Origin: Armigeres subalbatus
Lineage: Eukaryota; Arthropoda; Insecta; Diptera; Culicidae
NCBI RefSeq assembly: GCF_024139115.2
Contig: NC_085139.1
Coordinates: 9,023,533-9,087,532, forward strand
Length of the DNA stretch: 64,000 nt
Direction: 5' to 3'
Under the pieces are notes generated by a model. That model saw only the letters and a program-made list of their open reading frames with translations, made no database searches and was not told the DNA's origin. Within the stretch, counting starts at the first letter, position 1, and each line of letters begins with the position of its first letter. This document shows positions 1 to 11,548 of the stretch, one piece after another. A program made the position numbers and the translations under genes.

Positions 1-2
1 TG

Positions 3-113
3 GCTTTTGTTACTCGATTTTTAAAATCTGTTTTGCTGGAAACAAAGAGGCGGTACTTCGACGGAAAAGATCCTAAAAATGGATTAAATTCCGGTTATAA
101 AATAATTGTGTAG
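3..113 (+). other. Possible 3' tail of a DUF4806-like terminal exon
   Basis: An open frame enters from the left window edge and stops at TAG 111-113. The peptide is basic and begins FVTRFLKSVLLETKRR. It weakly recalls the last exon of the DUF4806-like unit at 15732-16408, which has GVTEKAIRQMMGKVVRK. The stop overlaps a TAGTACTAGA element. The resemblance is slight and the start is outside the window, so this may be chance. Confidence 0.22.
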
Positions 114-120
114 TACTAGA
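112..120 (-). promoter_or_regulatory. TCTAGTACT element, copy 1
   Basis: Perfect 9-mer on the minus strand (AGTACTAGA on +). It begins at the stop of the possible left-edge exon. The next intact exon is F1 at 894. Confidence 0.5.
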
Positions 121-560
121 AGCCGCTCACAGATTCAATTGCGAATAGCGAAAAAAGCCAGTGCTGCGATAAATTAGCAAGTTTAATGAGTTGAAAGAAT
201 AGCTTTTTCTATCACTTCTATAAGCTTTTTTTTATTTAAAAGTTTCGTTGGCTTTTCTTATTAGAAGATTTTAAATATATAGTCAATTGACATGCAAATG
301 CAAATGTAACTTATTTAATGAAAAATCAGGAAAGGCAACTATCAATCGACGGACATTTGTTCTCTTTGAACAGAACATCTTTGAGAAGAACATCCGAATT
401 GCAATATGGTGATGCTTTTGATTTTAAGATAAAGAGTGTGTAATGACAATTTAGCGTAGTAGTAGAATGCATTCTTATCGAACAGTTATCGAAGTTAATG
501 TCCTATTTGCTTATGTTTTCATATTGGTTATTAATATTTTTTTCATTTATATTTTTTTAG

Positions 561-700
561 CGAGCGTATATCGATGGAGCCATCAGTGTGGTCGAGCCGA
601 TTACCTATTACCGATCTAGGGGAAACATAATCATTTTCTTGCTCCTGATCGTCCAAATCCTTCAAAGAAATCCTATTGTGGAAAGAAGCCCATGCCTTAG
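561..700 (+). pseudogene. Probable FLYWCH exon relic
   Basis: A T-rich acceptor ends at 560. The following DNA reads EPITYYRSRGNIIIF, like the opening strand of a FLYWCH finger. After a frame change, SYCGKKPM recalls the YW-C segment. The frame is not the one shared by intact units, and no second Cys or H-x-H follows. It looks like a decayed copy. Confidence 0.33.
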
Positions 701-893
701 ATGTGTCAATATTTTAGTTTAGCAATGGCTGTGGAAATATATTCAGAAGGGATGTGATATTGTTATGATAGAATAAATATATGCATTTAATTTCTGACTC
801 CAAACGAATATAACAATTCAATGTTATCAGTTCAAGCATGATTATTAAATTGTTTCTCATAAAAATAGAATCATCTTTACTTCTATTTTTTAG

Positions 894-1205
894 TGAAATA
901 CACCAAAAATCGTCGAGGCAATCGCCAAATCTCCCATCTCGGATACCTTTTCGAAATAGAGAAAAAGCATAGCTGCTCCGTCAGTTGGCGGTGCTGCCAA
1001 GCAAAAAGGCTCAAGTGAGTGTCAATTAGGTTCTTGAGATAAATTAGCTTATATTATAAAAACAAATTTCTCTTTTTTTTTCAGATGCAAAGCTCGAATA
1101 ATCGAACGATTCTCCAAACCGGGTAGACCTACACATGACATTATGTGGCCGGTGCATAATCATGTAATAATAAATACCCAACCGGAAGTTAAAAGGAAAC
1201 AATAA
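894..1205 (+). CDS. mod(mdg4): F1: FLYWCH alternative terminal unit, two exons
   Basis: Exons 894-1014 and 1085-1205 flank a 70-bp GT-AG intron. The first acceptor (TTTTTTAG) leaves two nucleotides before codon AAA, the phase shared across the window. The 79-residue product is a FLYWCH finger: the opening strand contains NRRGN, then SWRC (Cys33), CKAR (Cys41) and VHNH (His64, His66) as the zinc ligands. The intron is phase 2, one base before the second Cys codon, as in F4, F11, F12, F22 and F26. The tail is short and basic. Stop TAA lies inside AATAAA at 1201-1206, so it probably has a minimal 3' UTR. Family knowledge: FLYWCH tails give BTB isoforms their partner or DNA specificity. Membership of mod(mdg4) is inferred from the array. 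Confidence 0.85.
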
Positions 1206-1960
1206 ATTATTATGTGTCATATTTTGTGGATATGTGATAAAATTGAAAGGAAGCTAATTTTTTTTAAACATAATCTTTATTTGAGTGACTTTTTCACGAA
1301 AAGAAGTTCACCACTTAAAGGAAGCTAAAAGGATTACCCGAAAAGCGGACAAACTTATCTTTTTGCTGCTTGGATTTTATTGTATTTGAATTTCTGTTTG
1401 AAAAGTAGAAAAACGAAAGATTCATTTTGAACAAACGTACGATATTTTCTTGAGAAGTGACTATTTCATTAGAGACTTGTTGGCGGGAGACGTTATCCTG
1501 TATAGTAGACAAAAATGCGCGTTGTGAACTGTCCATGCGAAATTACCATATTAATTTTAATTTTAGTTTTTGACGATTTAATTTACTATATTCGTGATTT
1601 TTGGATGTGGAAATATCGTATTAAGTCCGGAAACAACAGACAACAACGAGTGATTATGTGGATACTAACAAAGGACATTTCATTTTTATGTTTACAGATG
1701 ATTAAAATATTATTTATTAAATAACCTTCATTAAATAGAAGTATGAAAAGCTTCAAAAGTGTCAACTAAGTGCAAAGGAAAGCTGTTACGCTATTTTAAC
1801 GGGATCTCGCTGGCACGAGTGTCCTAGGAAAGGTTGAACTAGAAAGACTGAAAGCATCGGAAGGCCCAAATGTATCGAAAGGCTGAAATCGGCGGATGGA
1901 ATAAATCACAAACCGTTCGATGGGGTACAAGTTGAGTGGTGAGTAAAGAATAATAAAAAA
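1206..1960. other. AT-rich spacer without recognised gene
   Basis: Short open frames occur on both strands but none has a domain, a suitable acceptor or plausible composition. It leads into the heptamer satellite. Confidence 0.5.
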
Positions 1961-2753
1961 AGAAGACTGAAAACTGTAGATTAAAGACTGGAGGCTGAAG
2001 TCTGAAGATTGAAGACTTAAGGCTGAAGGCTGGAGACTGAACACTTTCGGCTGGAGGCTGAAGATTGAAGATTGTAGGCTGAAGACTGTTGGCTGAAGAC
2101 GGGAGACTGAAGACTGTTGGCTGAAGACGGGAGACTGAAGCCTGAGCACTAAGACTAAGGACTGACTACTGCAGACTCAAGACTGAAGACTGAAGGCTGA
2201 AAACTAAAGACTAAAGACTGGATATTGAAGACTGAAGACGGAATACTAAAGATTGAAGGCTGGAGACTGAAGGCTGAAGACTGAATAATGAATACTGAAG
2301 GATGATGAATGAAGACTGAAGTCTGAAGACTGAAGACTTAAGACTAAAAGCTGGAGACTGAAGACTTAGATTGAAGACTGAAGGCTGAATGCTGAAGTCT
2401 GGTGGCTGAAGACGGGAGACTGAAGCCTGAATGACTGAACACTGATGACTGAAGACTGAAGGCTGAAAATTTAAGAAGATTGAAGGCTGAAGACTGAAGA
2501 CCAAAAGCTGGAGACTGAATACTTATGGCTGGAAGCTGAAGACTGAAGATTGAAAACCTAAGGCTGAAGATTGAAGATAGGAGGCTGAAGACTGGTGGCT
2601 GAAGACGGGAGTCTGAAGTTTGAACATTAAAGACTAAAGGCTAAATACTGGAGACTCTAGACTGAAAACTGAAGACTGGATATTGAAGACTGAAGGCTGA
2701 AGACTGAAAATTGAAAACTGAAGACTAAAGATTGCAGGCTGAAGGCTGGAGAC
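1961..2753. repeat. Degenerate CTGAAGA heptamer array, left part
   Basis: About 0.8 kb of imperfect 7-bp units (CTGAAGA, CTGAAGG, CTGGAGA). Because 7 is not a multiple of 3, the same short peptides recur in every frame, so the minus-strand open frames rich in LQSSVFS are not genes. The array is split by a hAT copy and resumes at 4692. Confidence 0.9.
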
Positions 2754-3224
2754 TAGGGTGGTCGGTATTGGCCATTTTTAACAAATACCGGTATTCGGTA
2801 TTTGGTGGAGTCAATACCGGTAATACCGGTAGAATACCGTTTTTTTCCAAATCCTTACCCCGTCCATCCTGAATTAAGTAAAATATAACCTTGAGTCACC
2901 ACGAGTATCATGGTCTATGTCCCTCCTCTACTAACTGTTAATGATAAGGGAACATCCATAAAGTACGTCACGCAAAAATTGGCGATTTTCGACCCCCCTC
3001 CCCCCTTTGTCACACTTTTTGTATTAAACCTCTAAAATTTTTGTATGAGTCGTCACGCTGTTCGGAACCCCCCCTCCCCCCTAGGAGCGTGACGTGACGA
3101 TGATACAAATTATAAAGATATCATACTTAAGAATTGCGGCTCCGCAACGTGTCACACACGACTGAGCCCACCAAATAAATGAAATGGTTAAAAAAAAAAA
3201 AGAATACCGGTTTTTGTAAAAATG

Positions 3225-3566
3225 TCAGGTATTAAAAGAAAAACTTTTGATTTGGACTTTTGATGTAAAACAACATTTGTTGACAAACTTCAAATGTAAA
3301 AAACATTGCTTGTTGAGCTTGGAAAAGCAAAACTTAAGTAGACATAACATACTGAGCGACTCATCTCCCAATCCGCATTGGGTTTTGTTGGCAATGTTGC
3401 CAACTACTGAAAAATCCCTCTCTGGTTCAACCGAAGTTGGACGAATGGTTCCAAGACCGTCGAAAATCAGTGTCAAATACTTATTAATCCCTCCAGATTC
3501 ATAGTAGGAGAATTCCTTACGGATTGCATGCAAGGATCCTGGCGTCAACGTATTTGCCACCAGCAA
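3225..3566 (-). pseudogene. hAT transposase C-terminal fragment
   Basis: A 113-codon minus-strand frame inside the hAT copy. Residues about 40-80 carry the conserved hAT C-terminal block with SVEPERDFSVVG, followed by LGDESLSMLCLLKF. It lacks the catalytic N-terminal part in frame; a second fragment lies at 3898-4380 in a broken reading frame. This is a remnant of transposase. Confidence 0.8.
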
Positions 3567-3897
3567 CGCAAGTGTTTTGCTACAGTCTCTTCACGAGTTG
3601 TTCTTTAATCGATGAACCAGAAAAAATATCCACAGAGGCATCTTCTTCGTACCGATTATCAGGTATGGTCGTTGTCTCAGTTTCAACGATTGCTTCACAA
3701 ATTACGACGCTTCAAAATCTCGTCCGCTTGCTTAATCAAAATAGCTCTAGATGTCTTGAAGAAAATGACAAAATCGTTTCTGATCAATTGCTTCACGGCA
3801 GAACTATTCAAAAAAGCAAAAAGATCGGCGTATTCTGATCAGCTCTCTTGGATTTATTCCTTCAAAGCATAGAATAAGTGGCGGAAATTCCTTTGGT

Positions 3898-4380
3898 TTA
3901 ATTTGATAATTGTTCCAATGTAGATTGGAGCTCCACGTCGGCTTCATATAGAGTGCAGAACTCACAGCAGAGTAGTTCCACATCAGCTTGACCAGGTTCG
4001 AGGGCTTGAATTATTTCACCAACCGTCAAACAATCACTGAGGTAGAATTTGGAATAAAGCTGCAACTCATCGATCCGTTTGAGCATAGATAACAAGCTAT
4101 TCCAGCGTGCCTTGGCATCAGCCACAAATTTAAATTCTTTTCCGAATTCAGAACGGACATATTTTTGCAAAAAATTGTTTTTCACAGATGATCCACGAAA
4201 AAGAACTACTACGACACGTGCCTCATTCACAATTTCATATATTGCGGGAAAACTTTGGAAGATGTCAACAATGTTGAGAAAAAAGTCATTCGCAGTTTGA
4301 CAGATGGCTAAGAGAATGAAGCAACACGTATGATTAATGACGAAGATGATCGATTTTTGTTGTATCGTGAACGTCGTCAA
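3898..4380 (-). pseudogene. hAT transposase central fragment
   Basis: A 160-codon minus-strand frame upstream, in transposase order, of the C-terminal fragment. It includes KFVADAKARWNSLLSMLKR and LLEALEPG-like text (IIQALEPGQADVELL), typical of hAT transposases between the RNase H-like core segments. No intact DDE set can be assembled from it. Inactive. Confidence 0.7.
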
Positions 4381-4691
4381 TGATGCTTACTTGGACAAAG
4401 TTACTCATGCGCGCATTTAATTGTTTTTTTGCACGATGCTTTACTGCTGGTAATCAAATATTTGTCATATTTATGCTGGATTTCCTATTTATATGGGACA
4501 GATATGCAATTACATGCGGTTTAGCTGATATATTTGGGTGAAAACTATTCGAGATTTATCATACTGACAGCGAAATTCAGAATACCGAAAATACCGGTAT
4601 TTTCCGTCTCTAATACCGGTATTTTCGGTACCCAAAATTGGCCGGTAATACCGGTATTACCGGTTTCGGTACTACCGGTTAGACCACCCTA

Positions 4692-5084
4692 CTGGAGACT
4701 GAATACTGAAGATTGACTGAATATTGAAGACTGAATACTGAAGATTATAGACTGAAGACTGAAGGATGAAGACTGAAAATTGAAGACTGAAGGCTAAAAG
4801 CTGAAGCCTGACGAATGAAGACAGTAGTTTGAACATTTAAGACTTAAGACTAAAAGCTGGTGACGGGCGGAATGACTGAAGGCTGAACATTGATGTCTGA
4901 AGACTGGGCTGAAGGCTGATAATTGAAGACTGAAGGGTAAAACTGAAGACTCAAGACTGAAGGCTGAAGACTGGAATGAAGACTGAAAAGCTGAAGATTA
5001 AAGACTGATAACTGAAGACTGGGATGAAGGCTGATGATTAAAGGCTGAAGACTGGACGCTGAAGACTGAAGGTTGAAGACTGCA
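4692..5084. repeat. Degenerate CTGAAGA heptamer array, right part
   Basis: Continuation of the array interrupted by the hAT insertion. Unit type and degeneracy match the left part. It ends where an inverted-repeat element begins. Confidence 0.88.
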
Positions 5085-6545
5085 GGGGTGCCAATGAAAA
5101 TGACATTTTCGAATTAAAAAACGACATTGCTCACAAGTTTCATTACCCAAAAATATGACCCCATGCAAAATTTGAGCTAAATCAGACATGATTTAGGGGT
5201 GCCTAAAATTCATCAAAGTTTTGAAATTTTTACCCATGAACATTTTTCCAAGGGGGGAACAAAGGAAAAGTCGAAAATCGAATTTTTGTTTTTGATGTCA
5301 AATTACTTAAAATGCATGAAACGTCGAGATCTGATGTTATTCCAAAAACATTTTTTTTTAAAACAATTGATTTTTTCTCTTAGAACATTTTTGGTACTTT
5401 TTTCGTAGAATTTTAACACCGGACGATACGCAAACGTTTTCGTAGCCAAAAGTATTCCCCTTTGCAAAATTCGAGTTAAATCGGACATGATTTAGTGGTG
5501 CTTAAAAATAAATCAAATTTTTTCGGTTGTTTTATACCTCAAAATGCATGAAACTTTGAGAATTTATTTTAAAAAAAATCTACTGTTTTGGAACTACGAA
5601 AAATTTTCATCGAATTTAAATATCGGACGTTACGCAAACATTTCCTAAGCCCTAAAATATGCCTCTATGCAAAATTTGAGCTCCATCGGACATGATTTAG
5701 GAGTGCTCAAAATCTTGCTATCAAAATTTTGAATTTTTGTGTAACTTGATTTTTACACATTGTGTTTTAATTCATGTGGTACCGCGTAATAAAAACCGCA
5801 ATCTGATAATTTTCTCCGTAAATCTGATCTCAAAAGTTTTCAAAGTAAAAAAAAAAAATCAAAATTTTGAGCACCCCTAAATTATGTCCGATGGAGCTTG
5901 CATAGGGGCATATTTTAAGAATATGCACCGACGATTTTCAGCAGAAAACAAACCCGTTTGATTTTACTATGCGCAAAAATCAACTGTGGCCCTTGCGGAA
6001 TGTTGTCACTTGAACTGAAACCATGGTATAATTTAACAAAATTCCATGGTTGTTTTAAAAACAGAGTGTAGTCTACGAAATAGTAGTTTCTACCACGGTA
6101 TTTTTTTTGGGTGTATTGTTCGTTTTTTGAATTCGATGAAAAATTGTTTTCGCCATAAGATTTTTTTTCCGAAGTCCCAAAACAGTTTTATTTTTTTTTC
6201 AAATTAATTCTTAAAGTTTCATGCATTTTGAGTCCTTCGGCATAAAAAAAACAGAAAAAATCCCCCTTGTGAGAAAAAAAAAAGTTAATTTTGAGCAACC
6301 CTAAATCATGTCCGATTTAGCTCAAATTTTGCATAGGGGGATATTTTTGGCTACGAAAACGTTTGCGTATCGTCCGGCGTTAAAATTCGACGAAAAAATG
6401 TTCATCATCTGAAAAAAAAATCCCAAAAATGCTCTAAGAGAAAATATCGATTTTTCTTTAATTTTTTTTTTTTGAATAACATCAGATCTCGACGTTTCAT
6501 GCATTTTTAAGTCATTTGGCACCGATCGGCGTGAAAATTTGTATT
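5085..6545. repeat. Large palindromic (foldback) repeat
   Basis: The two halves are inverted, diverged copies. CATGATTTAGGGGTGC-type blocks near 5187, 5487 and 5691 recur as reverse complements near 5868 and 6291. ATGCATGAAACGTCGAGATC at 5311 recurs reversed near 6490. No coding capacity. Boundaries are approximate. A short relative occurs at about 29925-30130. Confidence 0.75.
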
Positions 6546-6860
6546 TAGAAGTTTTTGGGGCCGGGGAAGGTTCTTAAGATGGTTCAAGATCCCTCCCCCG
6601 TTTGGAAAAGGGGGCTCCCATACAAATGAAACACCAATTTCGTCATAACTCGAGAATTAATCAAGCAAATGGAACCAAATGTGAAAAATGTGAAGGTTTT
6701 GGAAGAGAAGATATGGTTTTGTGGTGGTTCGAGACTTCTCCCCCTTCTGGAAAGGGGGGCTCTCATACAAATGAAACAGAAATTTCTTCATAACTCGAGA
6801 GCTAATCGTCACATAATAAATAATTTTTAGGCGAAACGAAGTTTGTCAGGTCTGCTAGTA
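6546..6860 (+). repeat. Dispersed mosquito-type repeat with internal duplication
   Basis: Two direct copies of a block containing CATACAAATGAAACA and CATAACTCGAGA lie at about 6600 and 6760. The stretch ends GTCAGGTCTGCTAGTA. A CTAGT end would suit a Helitron terminus, but I see no convincing hairpin, so the class is open. Confidence 0.45.
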
Positions 6861-7447
6861 AAGAATGAAAATTTCACATCAACATGGTAATAAGAAGTCG
6901 CAAGAAGTGTTCGTATAATCCTTTTTGTTCGGCCTACTAACATTAAATAAGACTTTTTGCGCTAAAATCTGTTTCTTACGGTTTTTCAGTCCGGTGATAG
7001 TTTTTTACTTTTTTGACCTTGTCAAAACAAGAACCCGAAAGTTATAAGAAAACTATTGTGCGGAAGATCATCATGCAAGGTTAGTGAAATGGGTGGCCTA
7101 TGAGCGAGATAAATGTTCTTTCTTGAATTAACACGTCAGAACGCTACGATGTCCAGAAGTCAAGAGAGCGACTAGTTCGTTTTGTCAGGTCTATCGCCGA
7201 TGGTTGTCTGTTAATTCCGATTGGTATGTGTGTATTCGACCCATCATTCAATAAAACAACTTCGCTATTTGTTATCATGTCGGCCAAAATGGTCCCTTTC
7301 CTGTCATTAGACGTGTGGCCCCATAATTCATGATGTGCGTTCCTCTCCTACTAGAACCCTTCGTTCTGTCAAGTATCTTTGTGGCATCATCTTCAAAAGC
7401 GCCTACCGTTATAGAGGGACCCTTTCGATATGTTGTATTTGTTTGTT
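6861..7447. other. Spacer, no recognised feature
   Basis: No domain-bearing frame, acceptor-plus-FLYWCH signature or obvious repeat was recognised on either strand. Confidence 0.4.
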
Positions 7448-7689
7448 TCTTTTTTTTTTTTTATTATTTAACTATTTTTATTTGCTAATTTTCTAATACA
7501 TGCATTTATCTCTTAGACTAGGTGTTCCGTGTTTTCTTAACACTATCATCCTTATTTGCTATGTTACGCTTTTATTTATTATTAATATATTTCAATTGCC
7601 TCTGGCAGTTAGGATATTTCCTCTGGTTGAATTAAACCGTGTAGGAATTACAATGTTTTCTACTTAAACTAAACTTAACCTAATTTATA

Positions 7690-9033
7690 CTAAGGGTACA
7701 AGGAGCTAATCGTTGCAATAGAAGATTGCAACGATTTTTGTCTAAAATTGGAAATTATTTTGTTGGACATTTGTTGCAATGCCTCAATATTAGAAATTCT
7801 ATGAAGTTCATTGGTACTATACCACGGAGGCAACTTCAGAATCATTTTCAAAATTTTGTTTTGAATCCTCTGAAGTGCCTTCTTTCTAGTATTGCAGCAA
7901 CTAGTCCATATTGGCACAGCATACAACATGGCTGGTCTAAAAAATTGTTTGTCAATCAAAAGTTTGTTCTTAAGACAAAGTTTTGATTTTCTGTTTATAA
8001 GTGGATATAGACACTTAATATATTTGTTACATTTGGCTTGAAGGCCTTCAATGTGATTTTTAAAAGTTAATTTCTGGTCCAGCAGAAGTCCTAAATATTT
8101 GGCTTCGCTAGACCAATTAATTGGAACCCCATTCATAGTGACAATATGTCTGCTAGAAGGTTTCAAATAAGAAGCTCTCGGCTTATGTGGGAAAATTATA
8201 AGCTGAGTTTTGGAAGCATTCGGGGAAATTTTCCATTTTTGCAAGTAAGTGGAGAAAATATCCAAACTTTTTTGCAATCTACTACAAATGACACGAAGGC
8301 TTCGCCCTTTGGCTGAGAGACCTGTGTCATCTGCAAACAAAGATTTTTGACACCCTGGTGGTAAATCAGGTAAGTCAGAAGTAAAAATGTTATACAATAT
8401 GGGCCCCAGTATGCTGCCTTGGGGGACACCAACCCTTACAGGTAATCTATCAGATTTAGAATTCTGATAGTTTACCTGCAGTGAGCGATCTGATAAATAA
8501 TTTTGGATCATTTTAATGATGTACAGAGGAAAATTAAAATTCATCAATTTTACAATCAAACCTTCATGCCAAACACTGTCAAATGCTTTCTCTATATCAA
8601 GAAGAGCAACTCCAGTCGAATATCCTTCAGATTTGTTGAGCCGAATTAAGTTCGTAACTCTTAATAACTGATGAGTGGTTGAATGCCCATGGCGAAAACC
8701 AAATTGCTCATCAGCAAAAATAGAATTGTCATTAATATGAACCATCATTCTATTTAAAATAATCTTTTCAAACAGTTTGCTTATTGAAGAAGGCAAACTG
8801 ATTAGATAACTAGAAGCCTCAGCTGGATTTTTGTCCGGCTTCAAAATTGGAACAACTTTGGCGTTTTTCCATTTATCTGGAAAGTATGCCAATTGAAAAC
8901 ATTTGTTAAATAAATTAACCAAAAAGGATAAAGAGCTCTCAGGAAGTTTTTTGATAAGTATGTAGAAGATACCATCATCACCCGGGGCTTTCATATTTTT
9001 AAATTTTCTAGTAATAGATCTCACTTCATCCAA
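7690..9033 (-). pseudogene. Non-LTR ORF2, reverse transcriptase part
   Basis: A 447-codon frame carrying reverse transcriptase blocks in order: KAPGDDGI at residues 15-22, LDIEKAFDSVWHEGL at 145-159, GVPQGSILGP at 202-211 and the catalytic FADD at 233-236. A thumb and C-terminal domain follow. Upstream coding (9053-9394) is in another frame, so ORF2 is broken near 9050-9110. In Jockey-type elements this enzyme copies the element RNA at a nicked target. This copy lacks an intact endonuclease. Confidence 0.9.
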
Positions 9034-9052
9034 ATTAGTTCCCGACGAATGG

Positions 9053-9719
9053 TCAAAAACATTCTCTTGATTGATAATATCTTCGTATTGGACTCGTGAG
9101 ACCTAGACTAAAATTATGGGCACTCTCGAACTGCTGAGCAAGTTTTTGAGCCTTTTCACCATTTGTGAATAAAATTTTATTTCCCTCTTTAAGCGCTGGA
9201 ATTGGCTTTTGAGGTTTTTTAAGAATTTTCGTTAATTTCCAAAAGGGTTTCGAACTGGGATCCAACTTCGAGACATTATTCTCAAAGTTGGTATTTCTCA
9301 GAATAGCGAAACGTTTTTTAATTTCATTTTGCAAATCTCGCCAAATAACTTTCAACGCGGGATCGCGAGTTCTTTGGTATTGCCTTCTTCTCACATTTTT
9401 AAGACGGATCAGTAGCTGAAGATCGTCGTCAATAATAATGGAGTTGAATTTAATTTCACTTGTATTTGTTTGTGTTTTCTAATTCCAACGATGTCCATGT
9501 TTCCGATAGAATTGCTGCTACGTAATTTTCTTGACGTAGCACTCGTGATAATTCTTCTTTATTTTTGTTCACTGACTGAATGTTACATTGTATTATTTTA
9601 TTCCACTTATTCATTTCTGCTTTATTTATTGTTTTCACTATTTTTCCCCCTTTTCCTTGATTCCTAAACGAGATATTCTTTCGACCACTTTTTGAACTTT
9701 CCTGCCATTTCACTATCAC
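9053..9719 (-). pseudogene. Non-LTR ORF2, endonuclease start and linker, deleted
   Basis: 9456-9719 encodes IIQCNIQSVNKNKEEL and ILSETW, the first strands of an APE-type endonuclease. The next frame (9053-9394) already encodes the pre-reverse-transcriptase linker with NNVSKLDPSSKPFWKLTK. Most of the roughly 220-residue endonuclease is therefore missing between them, a deletion joined near 9440. Not functional. Confidence 0.75.
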
Positions 9720-9825
9720 TTCCCTCCTGGACTATGAAGTCCGTGTAGAACTTAATGATAACGCTATTTATTCGCTGCGTGGCCTCTTGTTGAGCCGCTG
9801 CCTTTTCTTTCAAGATTAACTATTT

Positions 9826-10056
9826 CTCGGGTACTTATTCAAAAGGACGTATGTGATTTTGTAAACAAAGATTCAAACGTCGATTAGTCCGATCTGATGG
9901 CACTCCCACGCAAACCAACACTACCAACAGGTAGCCGAAGCCTCCCCCTATCTGTCTATGGTGATGGTTTGCGTGGGAGGGCTATCAGATCAGACTAATC
10001 GACGTTTGAATCTTTGTTTACAAAATCAAATACGTCCTTTTGAATAAGTACCCGAG
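9826..10056. mobile_element. Palindromic MITE nested in the Juan-like element
   Basis: Inverted arms of about 90 bp begin CTCGGGTACTTATTC at the left and end GAATAAGTACCCGAG at the right, with a short loop near 9920-9965. An ATTT at each side may be the target duplication. No coding capacity. It interrupts the 3' part of ORF1. Confidence 0.85.
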
Positions 10057-10139
10057 ATTTTTCGTTTTCACTGGTCTTTTGTGTGCGTTGTGCAATCCTA
10101 CTCCCGCCATCGAGGGAAACTGCTCTGCTTCTTTAGGCT

Positions 10140-11210
10140 TAGCACCATTGATCCTGGGTTCGTCGCCAATTCTCGGTCTTTTGTTTTGCCTGCTTACATT
10201 TCGTCCCCTTTTCCTTTGTTGTATGCTGTTGGGGTGCGTTCATAACTGGCTTGTGATGTCCCTCGTTTTGTCTGGGTCTTTGCAGTTTCTGGCTGTGGCC
10301 ATTTGCAACTGTGTTAGCAAAGGTATCGTTTATGGTTGGAAATTCTTCCAGTTTGCTCAAAGGTTCGTAGTTATTGGAAATCCTGGCAGGTATCATTCTC
10401 TTCGCTTCCAGTTGTGTTAGACTCTGCTTTGACATGATGGATTTCACCGCTGTGTTTCATCGCCAGCTGTTGCCCCGGACCGGTGTGATTCTGACTTGCA
10501 GTAGATGCATTTTTGCTGTTATTTACAGTCGTTGTACTCCTCGCTGTCCTAATGTGTTTTTCCACAGTGCTACATCTTTGCCTTCCTTTGCAGTTTCCTG
10601 TCATGTGACCGTACCGCGGACATTTTGCACAGAAAACTAATCTTTGTGCAAACGGGTAAACTCTTGTATGGCAACAAAACAGTTTAACACTATCCGGAAG
10701 CTCTTTCGAGCGGAATGTTACACTTACTCGTAAATTTTGCATCTTGCTTCCGTCAACATACCTGTGCAGTCGTTTGACACTCATTACTGGTACTCTCGAT
10801 TGAACGTCCTCCAATATACCGTCTTCCGTTATGTTTGGCGTACAGTATGAAGTATTGTATTTTGGATTTTCCTCAAGTATGAGCCGAGTGTGTATTTGTT
10901 GATGGATGTCTTCTCACTGCTGTTCTTGAGCTCAATGAAAACCTGACGTACTGGTAGCTGATTTTTTCCGCATTTGCTTTTGTTTGTGTGTTCGTATTCT
11001 GGTTCGTCAGCGTCGGATTGGTGTTAGTGTTGGTATCTCCTCGCGTTTCCATATTCCAACTAGTACTCCACTCATTCTCCCCTCCATCTGGTGGTGTTCC
11101 ACCAGTGGCCATTTTGTATCCCACTACTGGTATCGTTATCTTTTCTTCTTATCTTTTTTAAATCTTCTTCACTTCAAAGATAGTGATTTTTTTTCGGCGT
11201 ACAGCCATGG
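10140..11210 (-). pseudogene. Non-LTR ORF1 (gag-like), frameshifted
   Basis: Minus-strand pieces 10873-11124, 10371-10814 and 10139-10447 are in different frames. The middle piece has FCAKCPRYGHMTGNC followed by KGRQRC, a CCHC zinc knuckle typical of ORF1 RNA-binding proteins of Jockey elements. The first piece is rich in Asn and Thr. Broken. Confidence 0.75.
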
Positions 11211-11539
11211 CGTCCTCTCGTCTTTCAAATTTAACTATTTCACTGCACTTCTCAGTTTTCACCAATTTCTTCTTGATATTCACTAATTTATACAACCGTT
11301 CCCAACTCGCGTGATCACTTTTCCCAAACTTTAATTTCCACGGAAATCGACGAAAACACTATCTGATCGCGAAGCACGTGTCGACCGACCGACGTTTACC
11401 TATCGAATCAGCTATTTTCTAAATACTGGGTTCGCCGTGGAATGTGTTTAACAACTCTGAAAAAAAGGTAAGACTGATCTCAATATGTTTTGAATACGAA
11501 GAAATAATTAGTCAAAGTGAATAGTTCTGGTGTGTTTGT

Positions 11540-11548
11540 AGTACTAGA
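11540..11548 (-). promoter_or_regulatory. TCTAGTACT element, copy 2
   Basis: Perfect 9-mer in minus orientation, continuing ACAA. It lies between the Juan-like insertion and the first exon-like sequences, 531 bp before the F2 acceptor. Confidence 0.5.

Larger units (their letters stand above)
2754..4691 (-). mobile_element. hAT transposon copy, degenerate
   Basis: The termini are inverted: TAGGGTGGTC at the left and GACCACCCTA at the right. They are flanked by an identical 8-bp target duplication, CTGGAGAC, at 2746-2753 and 4692-4699. Subterminal runs of ATACCGGTA occur at both ends. Inside, the minus strand carries transposase fragments. One (3225-3566) contains SVEPERDFSVVG and KTQCGLGDESLSML, the C-terminal hAT dimerisation region. 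Another (3898-4380) contains ARWNSLLSMLKR. Frames are broken, so the copy should be inactive. About 2949-3110 a TACGTCACGC MITE fragment is nested. Confidence 0.92.
7448..11400 (-). mobile_element. Juan-like (Jockey-clade) non-LTR retrotransposon, defective
   Basis: Read on the minus strand, the element starts near 11400. ORF1 (about 11210-10140) has a zinc knuckle. ORF2 holds a truncated endonuclease start (9719-9456) and a reverse transcriptase (9394-7690). It ends at a poly-A tract seen as T-run 7450-7465. ORF1 is frameshifted, most of the endonuclease is deleted near 9440, and a palindromic MITE sits at 9826-10056. It is close to the Juan elements of Aedes and Culex by its reverse transcriptase motifs. 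Both exact ends are uncertain. Confidence 0.85.

Noticed and set aside
1796..2504. Minus-strand frames rich in LQSSVFSLQ
   Set aside because: Translation of the CTGAAGA heptamer array, not coding.
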